Part shown: piece by piece, positions 1 to 4,956 of the stretch
Position numbering within the stretch: position 1 is the first letter of the stretch
Layout of the letters: every line of letters starts with the position of its first letter
Source: Thermoplasmata archaeon UBA184
Lineage (GTDB): Archaea > Thermoplasmatota > Thermoplasmata > Lutacidiplasmatales > UBA184
NCBI GenBank assembly: GCA_002495185.1
Contig: DAEB01000032.1
Location: 26,205 to 32,247 of the forward strand
Length of the DNA stretch: 6,043 bases
Direction: 5' to 3'
Position numbers and translations under genes: made by a program
The notes under the pieces: generated by a model
What the model was told of the DNA's origin: nothing
Database searches by the model: none
What the model saw: only the letters and a program-made list of their open reading frames with translations

Positions 1-285
1 CCGGCTCCGGATGTACTCCCGGACGGCCGAACGCACCGCATCATCGACGCTGACGGAGTTTCCCTCTCGAACGAACTCCTCGAGGCGACTGTTGTCGGCC
101 CGCGAGAGCTCGACCACGACCTTCCGGATGTTCTGGGGAGGCAGGTTCAGTTCGATGTACTGGTCGAGGCCCTCGCGGATGGTGTCGGAGATCGTCGGGG
201 TCCCCTTCGACTGCTGAATTTGCTTCAGCTTCTCGAGGAGCTCCTGCGGGATCCGCACCGTCACCCGCTCCGACGTGTCGACCAT
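1..285 (-). CDS. Tandem ribbon-helix-helix (CopG/Arc-type) transcription factor, partial (C-terminus beyond window)
   Basis: Reading from ATG at 285-283 the frame stays open to base 1, giving 95 residues with no stop, so the C-terminus is missing. Two copies of the RHH layout are visible. Copy one is a strand with VTVRIP (residues 8-13), helix ELLEKLKQIQQ (15-25) and helix SDTIREGLDQYI (33-44). Copy two is a strand KVVVELSR (55-62), helix NSRLEEFVREG (65-75) and helix VDDAVRSAVREYIR (80-93). RHH proteins normally have one such unit of about 45 residues and bind DNA as dimers, inserting the paired strands into the major groove. A chain with two units could form a one-chain pseudo-dimer, as F-plasmid TraY does. 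It is therefore likely a DNA-binding repressor, and the perfect inverted repeat directly upstream suggests autoregulation. No Shine-Dalgarno precedes the ATG. The RHH call is confident; the target genes are unknown. Confidence 0.85.
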   Translation of the reverse strand, partial: MVDTSERVTVRIPQELLEKLKQIQQSKGTPTISDTIREGLDQYIELNLPPQNIRKVVVELSRADNSRLEEFVREGNSVSVDDAVRSAVREYIRSR

Positions 286-288
286 GCC

Positions 289-319
289 CGTCAGACAAGA
301 CCCCTATCTTTGTCTGACG
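289..319. promoter_or_regulatory. Perfect 10-bp inverted repeat, candidate operator for the RHH regulator
   Basis: CGTCAGACAA at 289-298 is exactly mirrored by TTGTCTGACG at 310-319, with an 11-nt spacer. The half-site centres are 21 bp apart, about two turns of B-DNA, so two RHH units could bind the same face. The repeat begins 3 bp upstream of the ATG (285) of the RHH gene. If the TATA-like box at 341-349 is used, transcription would start near 318, at the outer edge of the palindrome. Bound protein would then block initiation. The alternative is a hairpin in the 5' leader that hides the start codon. The repeat is seen directly; the operator role is inferred. Confidence 0.6.
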
Positions 320-340
320 AACAGCATATCGTCCCACTGG

Positions 341-349
341 TATATGAAA
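341..349 (-). promoter_or_regulatory. Candidate TATA box for the RHH gene
   Basis: On the minus strand this reads TTTCATATA, an A/T patch in a GC-rich background and a fair match to an archaeal TATA box. With the usual spacing of about 26 bp it would place the start site near 318, giving a leader of about 33 nt that contains the whole inverted repeat. Weaker A/T patches nearer the gene (around 321-330 and 304-311) are alternatives. Confidence 0.35.
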
Positions 350-443
350 CGCTCTAGGAGACAGAAGGGGTTGCCGGCTCTCGAAGAACGGGTGCCGGGA
401 CGTAGGGTCGCCCCAACGGCGGCGAGTAGGCGGCCCCGGGAGC

Positions 444-734
444 CTAGCACTTCCCCCGGGCGACCACCTCTTCGCAGAGGGAGGCCGGGGTCACATCGAG
501 CGTTCCTGCCTGGGCAAACGGGGCGAGCCAGCTCCGGACGGCGGCTTCGTTCGGCCCGTCCGCGATCACGTAGAGGTGGTGCTGGCCCTGAGCGACCGCT
601 TCGGCCCGGATCGTGATCCCGTGCTTCGCGGCCTCGGGAGCGGAGAGGATCTTGAGCAGGAACGGGGCCATCTGCGGGTTCGCGGCGGGGCAATGGTCGG
701 CGGGGTGGCGGTGCTCGGCGACGTAGAGCGTCAT
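444..734 (-). CDS. Small His/Cys-containing protein, 96 residues, family unassigned (possible dimeric alpha/beta fold)
   Basis: A complete gene from ATG (734-732) to TAG (446-444). I do not recognise a named family with confidence. The N-terminus is a strand (TLYVAEH) followed by HRHPADHCPA, which holds His8, His10, His14 and Cys15. A helix MAPFLLKILS (22-31), a strand ITIRAEAVAQG (40-50), a strand HHLYVIADG (52-60), a helix NEAAVRSWLAPFA (62-74) and a strand TLDVTPAS (78-85) follow. The C-terminus is CEEVVARGKC, with Cys87 and Cys96. The strand-helix-strand-strand-helix-strand order is that of small ferredoxin-like, dimeric alpha/beta-barrel proteins (the DUF3303/DUF4242 sort); this is a fold-level guess. 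The clustered His and Cys could bind a metal or act as thiols. An in-frame upstream ATG at 782 would add 16 residues of Pro/Ser/Arg-rich sequence across the likely promoter, so 734 is preferred. It is a free-standing gene 103 bp downstream of fhs. Confidence 0.75.
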   Translation of the reverse strand: MTLYVAEHRHPADHCPAANPQMAPFLLKILSAPEAAKHGITIRAEAVAQGQHHLYVIADGPNEAAVRSWLAPFAQAGTLDVTPASLCEEVVARGKC

Positions 735-762
735 GGGCGCGCGCGAAGAGGGGGGGTCCCTA

Positions 763-787
763 CTATCTGTCGGTAGGCACAAGACCC
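763..787. promoter_or_regulatory. Upstream region sharing sequence blocks with the RHH operator
   Basis: CTATCT followed by GTC at 763-771 and ACAAGACCC at 779-787 both recur around the RHH palindrome (ACAAGACCC at 295-303, CTATCT at 304-309), in the opposite order. On the minus strand the AGATAG block lies about 29-34 bp upstream of the ATG of the small His/Cys gene, where a TATA element would sit. It may be a promoter or a second binding site for the same regulator. The match is short and may be chance. Confidence 0.2.
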
Positions 788-837
788 GCGCCCTTCGGCA
801 GCTTGTGCGGGACCCGCAGATTCGCGGCGCGGGGTCC

Positions 838-2472
838 TCAGTGGACTCCCACGACCTTCCCGTCCGGAGTGAGGTCGATCTCCTCCGCGGCCGGACGCGT
901 CGGGAGTCCGGGCATCGTCTCGATCGTCCCGAGGTAGGCGACCGTGAAACCGGCGCCGGCGGAACGGGTCAGGCGGTCCACGGTGACGTTGAAGTCCCGC
1001 GGACGCCCGAGCATGTGCGGGTTATCCGAGAGGGAGAGCGGGGTCTTCGCAACGCAGACCGGCCCGTCCGTCTCGCCGAGTCGGGTCAGGAGGTCGAAGT
1101 CGGCGAGCGCCTCGGGCGTGCGGTTGACGTGCGAGGCCCCGTAGAGTCGGGTCGCGAGGGTCTCGAGCTGCTCGAAGACGGGCGTCCCCGGCGGGTTGAC
1201 CGGGTGGCTCTTCCGGCCGAGCGCCGCGGCCGCCTCGACCGCCCGGGCGAGGTCGACCATCCCCTTCGGCCCGTCGGCGAACCCTCGCGCCTCGACGACC
1301 TCGACGCCGCGAGTCCCGCAGAATCGACGGACCGCGTCGGTCTCGTCCGCGGAGTCTCCCGGGAATCGGTTGAGGGCCACGACGGCCGGAACCCCATAGG
1401 TCTCGATGTTGTCGAGATGCTGGGCGAGGTTCTCGAGACCCCGCTCGAGAGCGGCGCGGTTCGGGAACGACGATTCCTCGTCGGTCGCTCCCCCCTGGTA
1501 GCGGAGGCCCCGCTGGGTCGCGACGAGCACGGCGGCGTCCACGTCTCGCCCGAGCGTGGGGGTGACGATGTCGATGAACTTCTCTCCTCCGAGCTCGGTC
1601 GCGAACCCCGCCTCCACGACGCAGTACTCGGCGGTCGCGAGGGCGAGTTCCATCGCGAGACGGCTGCACGTCCCGTGCGCGAGGTTCCCGAACGGCCCGG
1701 CATGCACGAGCGCGGGAGTCCCCTCGGCCGTCTGGACCAGGTTGGGCTCGAGCGCATCCCGGAGGAGGGCCGCCATCGCCCCCGACGCGGTGAGGTCGGA
1801 GGCTCGGACGGCCGCGCCGTCCGTCGTGAGGGCGCCGATCACCCGACCCAGACGGGTCTTGAGGTCGGAGTAGTCGCGCGCCAGCGCGAGGATGACCATG
1901 ACCTCGGAGGCCGCAGTGATGACGAAGGAGCTGTCGTGCGCGACGAATCGGGGGTCGTGGCCCATCCCCACGGTGATGTGGCGGAGCGCGCGGTCCTCCA
2001 TGTCGACGGTCCGGGGCCAGAGGATCCGATTCGGGTCGACCTTGAGCGGGTTCCCGTGGAAGATGTGATTGTCGATGAGAGCCGAGAGGAGGTTGTGAGC
2101 GGCTCCGACCGCGTGGATGTCCCCGGTGAAGCCGAGGTTGATCTCGTCGGACGGTTCCACCGTCGCGCGGCCCCCGCCGGTCGCCCCGCCCTTTACCCCG
2201 AAGATCGGGCCGAGGGAAGGCTGTCGAAGGCACGGGATCGCCGTCCGATGGAGCCGAGCGAGACCGTCCGCGAGGCCGATGGCGGTCACGGTCTTTCCCT
2301 CCCCGTGACGCGTCGGGGTCATCCCGGTGATAAGGATCAGCTTCCCGGTGGAAGCCTTGGACGCGCGCTCTCGCACGGCCGCGACGGAGACCTTCCCCAC
2401 GGTGCGTCCGGCCGGGTGGACCTCGCTCGCCCGAAGCCCGAGTGCGCCCGCAAGGTCCGCAAGATTCTTCAT
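838..2472 (-). CDS. fhs: Formate-tetrahydrofolate ligase (10-formyl-THF synthetase)
   Basis: This cytoplasmic enzyme makes 10-formyl-tetrahydrofolate from formate, THF and ATP, feeding purine synthesis and other C1 chemistry. The protein is full length (544 residues; the family is usually about 555). Family blocks in order are the P-loop TPTRHGEGKTV (52-62), PSLGPIFGVKGGATGGG (85-101), INLGFTGDIHAVGAAHNLL (111-129), the Asn/Leu-rich LIDNHIFHGN (132-141), VQTAEGTPALVHAGPFGN (246-263), VVEAGFATELGGEKF (285-299), VVALNRFPGD (364-373), VAKTPLSLSDNP (474-485), SAGAGF (504-509) and MPGLPTRPAAEEID (520-533). The residue after Arg in the usual REPSLGP block is Gln here (RQPSLGP, 83-89). The start is ATG at 2472-2470; only a weak GGAG lies right against it, so a leader of about 44 nt from the TATA box at 2539-2545 is assumed. 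No folD, purine or other C1 gene is next to it in the window. Archaea that use THF rather than only methanopterin carry such genes, usually thought to be of bacterial origin. Confidence 0.97.
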   Translation of the reverse strand: MKNLADLAGALGLRASEVHPAGRTVGKVSVAAVRERASKASTGKLILITGMTPTRHGEGKTVTAIGLADGLARLHRTAIPCLRQPSLGPIFGVKGGATGGGRATVEPSDEINLGFTGDIHAVGAAHNLLSALIDNHIFHGNPLKVDPNRILWPRTVDMEDRALRHITVGMGHDPRFVAHDSSFVITAASEVMVILALARDYSDLKTRLGRVIGALTTDGAAVRASDLTASGAMAALLRDALEPNLVQTAEGTPALVHAGPFGNLAHGTCSRLAMELALATAEYCVVEAGFATELGGEKFIDIVTPTLGRDVDAAVLVATQRGLRYQGGATDEESSFPNRAALERGLENLAQHLDNIETYGVPAVVALNRFPGDSADETDAVRRFCGTRGVEVVEARGFADGPKGMVDLARAVEAAAALGRKSHPVNPPGTPVFEQLETLATRLYGASHVNRTPEALADFDLLTRLGETDGPVCVAKTPLSLSDNPHMLGRPRDFNVTVDRLTRSAGAGFTVAYLGTIETMPGLPTRPAAEEIDLTPDGKVVGVH

Positions 2473-2506
2473 GCTCCGATCCGGTTCCGTTCGCGCACGC
2501 CGTGGG

Positions 2507-2520
2507 GGAAGGGTCCTTCC
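2507..2520. promoter_or_regulatory. Short interrupted palindrome near the predicted fhs start site
   Basis: GGAAGG (2507-2512), GT, then CCTTCC (2515-2520). It sits where transcription of fhs would start if the TATA box at 2539-2545 is used (about 2516), so it could be an operator. Six-bp arms occur by chance in a window of this size, so the position is the only argument for it. Confidence 0.2.
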
Positions 2521-2538
2521 GGTTTCCCTAAGGGCGCT

Positions 2539-2545
2539 CTTTATA
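2539..2545. promoter_or_regulatory. TATA box readable in both directions between fhs and the acetyltransferase
   Basis: CTTTATA on the plus strand is TATAAAG on the minus strand. It is the only clear A/T-rich patch in the 95-bp gap between the two divergent genes. On the plus strand its centre is about 25-26 bp before the GTG at 2568, the archaeal TATA-to-start-site distance, so the acetyltransferase message would begin at its own start codon. On the minus strand the start site would fall near 2516, leaving about 44 nt of leader for fhs. No strong purine-rich BRE flanks either side, so the preferred direction cannot be told. Confidence 0.55.
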
Positions 2546-2567
2546 CAAGGGCTCTCGTGAACTGGCC

Positions 2568-3512
2568 GTGACTCTCGCGCTCGTACCGTTTCCGGCCGAC
2601 CACGCGAGCGCGGTCGCGCTCGCGGAGGAAGCGGTCCGGGTCCGTCTCGCCCCCGGAGAGGAGCTCCGCGACATCCTCTCGCCGATCGTCTCGGCGATCC
2701 TCGGAGGTCGCGCTACGGGGGGGCTCCTTCGCTCGGGCGGCGAGGCGCGGGGGATCCTCCTCTGGGAACCGGCGGGACCGCTCGGAGTCGCGCTGCGACT
2801 CGTCTATCTGACCCCGTCCGTCGCCCGCCCGGATCTCTACCGGACGGCGCTGGACGTCGCGGAGAGGACCGCGGGTCCCATCGCCTTCGTCGCCGGCCCG
2901 CTCGGGGGGATGACGGCCGCCGAGGAGCTCGACGTTCTGCGGGGCCGGGGGTTCGCCCCGTTCGGGCGGTCCGAGATGGCGTTCCCCGCGAGCGACCCCG
3001 TCCCGAACGTCCCCGTTCCTCCGGGCGCGAAGGTCCGAGCGGTCCAGCTCGAAGACGAGGCGGAACTCGCGCGGCTCCACGAGCGCGCCTACCACAGGCA
3101 TCTCGACCGGTTCCTTTCGCTCGAGGACGTCGACCCGGTCCGGGACGCCGACCATCAGCTCCGCGACGTCTTCTCCGGCCGCTACGGCGAGCTCCTCTCA
3201 CCGGGTTCGGTCGCCGTGACGGTCGACGGCCGGATCGCTTCCTCCGTCCTGGCGGTTCGCCGGCCCGCGCACGTGCTGCTCGTGGACGTCATGACGGACC
3301 CGAACCTCCGTCAGCGCGGGTTCGGTCGCGCCGCGGTGACCGCGGCCCTCGTCGCGCTTCGGGAACGAGGCGAGTCGGCGATCGTGCTCAATGTCACCGA
3401 GGAGAACCCCCGCGCCGTGCGCCTCTACTCCTCGCTCGGGTTCGTCCGGACGCTGGGTCCATCGAAGGAGTGGTACGACGCCCGACGGATGACGGTGAAG
3501 TCTCCCCCGTGA
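2568..3512 (+). CDS. GNAT-family N-acetyltransferase with tandem domains (N-terminal copy degenerate)
   Basis: A 314-residue protein that would transfer an acetyl group from acetyl-CoA to an unknown amine. The C-terminal half (about 155-314) is a clear GNAT domain. Strand VLLVDVMTDPNLRQRGFG (236-253) carries the acetyl-CoA pyrophosphate loop R248-Q-R-G251-F-G253, followed by helix AAVTAALVALRERG. The second block has Asn280, Tyr287 and the GF of SSLGF (288-292). The N-terminal half (1-140) keeps a GNAT-like outline (GILLWEP, then RLVYLTP, a helix, and RGFAPFGRSEM at 127-137) but lacks the Gly-rich CoA loop, so it is probably structural or substrate-binding. Double GNATs of about 310 residues include mycothiol synthase MshD, but nothing here shows that substrate. 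GTG at 2568 is the first usable in-frame start, and with no Shine-Dalgarno and a TATA box 25 bp upstream the message is probably leaderless. It converges on the exporter gene with 7 bp between stops. Confidence 0.9.
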   Translation: MTLALVPFPADHASAVALAEEAVRVRLAPGEELRDILSPIVSAILGGRATGGLLRSGGEARGILLWEPAGPLGVALRLVYLTPSVARPDLYRTALDVAERTAGPIAFVAGPLGGMTAAEELDVLRGRGFAPFGRSEMAFPASDPVPNVPVPPGAKVRAVQLEDEAELARLHERAYHRHLDRFLSLEDVDPVRDADHQLRDVFSGRYGELLSPGSVAVTVDGRIASSVLAVRRPAHVLLVDVMTDPNLRQRGFGRAAVTAALVALRERGESAIVLNVTEENPRAVRLYSSLGFVRTLGPSKEWYDARRMTVKSPP

Positions 3513-3519
3513 CGACGGG

Positions 3520-4836
3520 TCACTCCGCGACCGAGACCTTCGCTTGGCCGGGCGAATAGCCCAGCCGACGTAACGAGCCGAAGCCAGCGACGCACACGAG
3601 GCCGAACAGTACGATCGCCGCTCCCGCCCCGAGGAACGTCCCCTGGACTCCCACGGCGTAGGTGAGGACACCGCCCGAGTACTGCCCGACCGGGATCAAC
3701 GCCATGCTCCCGACCTCGTCGGCGGAGAAGACGCGTCCCATCATCTCGTCCGGTACGGTCGCCTGGATGGTGGAGAGGAACACGGTGGTGACCATCCCGG
3801 GCATGATCCCGAAGACGAACATGATCGGGAGCGCGAGCCAGATCGACCGGACGATCCCGAGGGCGAAGATCGCAAGACCCATCGCGAGCATGAGCGCGAT
3901 GATCGCGCGACCGGCGTGCGCCTCGAAGTGGAGTCGGGGGGCGAGCATGAGACCGACCGCAACCCCGGCGGTCGAGGCGGCGACCATCGCCCCGTACCAG
4001 ATCCCCTGACCGAGGCCGAGCCAACTCGTGGTGTAGAGGGCGAGTTCCACGAGCGCGAGCGCCGCGAGGAAGTTCACGACCAGCCCGGTGATCGTAATCT
4101 CGAGGAGCCATCGTCGCTTCACGAGGTACGAGTAGCCGAGGGCCGCCTCCCTCGAGAGCGACCGCGGCGGACCCCGACGGGCGACCGATAGGTCGGCGCG
4201 GACGAAGGCGAGCGACACCTGAGTCGCGAAGAAGAGGAAGAACCCGACGCCGAGCGCGTAGGCCGGCGCCGCCACCGTCAGCACCACGCCGACCAGGACG
4301 CTCATCGTCGCGCTGAGGCCGGCGGCCACCGCGTAGATCGCTCCGTTCGCTGCCGGAAGGTCGCTCGCGTCGACGAGGCGCGGGACGGAGGAATTGAAGG
4401 CGGGACGGAACAGCGTGCTGCAGACCGCAATGCCGGCCCAGCCCGGATACAGGAGGAGCGTCCAGAGGGGTAGGTAGAAACCGGCGGGACCCGGAACGGG
4501 GATGTGGGTGGCCGGAAGGACCGCGATGTCGCCGATGAGGCCCGCGGCCACGAGCAGCGAGGCAAGGTTCACGGTGCGAAGCACGCGCCCGCGATCGTAC
4601 CGGTCGGCGAGCGCCCCCGAGAAGAAGGCCGCCGCGAGCGTGGGGAGCGTTGACGAGAGTCCCAGGAAGGAGAGCGCCAAGGCGCCGAAGGTGAGCCGCT
4701 CCGAGGAGGGATAGGCGACGGCGATGAGGTAGCCGAGCGCCACGAGGATCGCCGACGGGGCGGAGAATTGGAGAGCGCCCGCCGTGAGGAACGCGCCGAA
4801 GGAGCGTCTGCGGAACAGCTCCGCATACCCAGTCAG
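3520..4836 (-). CDS. Major facilitator superfamily exporter, 12 TM (MFS_3/EntS-like)
   Basis: An integral membrane carrier, probably a proton-driven drug or metabolite exporter; the substrate is unknown. With a CTG start at 4836 it has 438 residues. Family marks are motif A in the loop after TM2, GALADRYDRGRVLR (74-87), RPAFNSSVPRLV...DLPAANG (144-165) after TM4, a charged central cytoplasmic loop between the two six-helix halves (about 211-243), and QATVPDEMMGRVFS (358-371) in the second half. These match the MFS_3 type, as in enterobactin exporter EntS and macrolide exporters. The first in-frame GTG (4743) would remove half of TM1 and has no ribosome site. The reading frame continues upstream with TGYAELFRRRSFGAF, a typical N-terminus for this family, and is closed by TGA at 4878-4876. 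In that stretch CTG at 4836-4834 is the only near-cognate start placed properly behind GGAGGAGG. ATG at 4826 is out of frame. Confidence 0.9.
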   Translation of the reverse strand: MTGYAELFRRRSFGAFLTAGALQFSAPSAILVALGYLIAVAYPSSERLTFGALALSFLGLSSTLPTLAAAFFSGALADRYDRGRVLRTVNLASLLVAAGLIGDIAVLPATHIPVPGPAGFYLPLWTLLLYPGWAGIAVCSTLFRPAFNSSVPRLVDASDLPAANGAIYAVAAGLSATMSVLVGVVLTVAAPAYALGVGFFLFFATQVSLAFVRADLSVARRGPPRSLSREAALGYSYLVKRRWLLEITITGLVVNFLAALALVELALYTTSWLGLGQGIWYGAMVAASTAGVAVGLMLAPRLHFEAHAGRAIIALMLAMGLAIFALGIVRSIWLALPIMFVFGIMPGMVTTVFLSTIQATVPDEMMGRVFSADEVGSMALIPVGQYSGGVLTYAVGVQGTFLGAGAAIVLFGLVCVAGFGSLRRLGYSPGQAKVSVAE

Positions 4837-4842
4837 AGGGTT

Positions 4843-4850
4843 CCTCCTCC
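4843..4850 (-). promoter_or_regulatory. Strong Shine-Dalgarno that decides the CTG start of the exporter
   Basis: On the minus strand this reads GGAGGAGG, with exactly 6 nt (4842-4837) to CTG at 4836. It is the best ribosome-binding site in the window. Its spacing fits CTG and not the out-of-frame ATG at 4826 (16 nt away) or the in-frame GTG at 4743. Confidence 0.7.
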
Positions 4851-4874
4851 CGATTCGCTCCGACCCTCGCCCGC

Positions 4875-4885
4875 GTCAATAAGCC
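4875..4885 (-). promoter_or_regulatory. Candidate TATA region for the exporter, possibly shared with pelota
   Basis: The minus strand reads GGCTTATTGAC, the only A/T-rich patch in the 120-bp gap between the divergent exporter and pelota genes. With about 26 bp spacing, exporter transcription would start near 4854, giving a leader of about 18 nt that contains the Shine-Dalgarno. Read on the plus strand (CAATAAG) it would give pelota a leader of about 50 nt. The match to TATA consensus is only moderate. Confidence 0.35.
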
Positions 4886-4956
4886 TGTCGGCGTGCGGGT
4901 CGTCGTCTGCGAAACGCGCTTGTACTTCGTGACGTCCTCGGCCCCACGGGAGTTCC

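Noticed and set aside
434..460. CCCGGG pair around the stop of the small gene as a terminator hairpin
   Set aside because: The arms are 6-bp self-complementary GC runs common in this sequence, and no T-tract follows.
759..777. CCTAC/GTAGG inverted repeat upstream of the small gene
   Set aside because: Arms of only 5 bp are expected many times by chance; only the longer shared blocks there are reported.
732..782. Longer N-terminus for the small His/Cys protein from ATG 782
   Set aside because: The added 16 residues are Pro/Ser/Arg-rich and do not look like part of the fold, and they would cover the A/T patch at 761-769 where the promoter is expected.
733..2571. Plus-strand open frame of 612 codons opposite fhs
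   Set aside because: It is the exact antisense of a confident fhs gene, is Arg/Gly/Asp-rich without family motifs, and arises because high GC removes stops from the complementary frame.
4824..4826. ATG near the exporter N-terminus as its start
   Set aside because: It is out of frame with the TM-containing protein and 16 nt from the Shine-Dalgarno; using it would require a frameshift.
4886..4956. Open frame starting GTG near 4892 and running into pelota in another frame
   Set aside because: The predicted peptide soon becomes Arg/Pro-rich shadow of pelota and has no ribosome site or homology that I can recognise.
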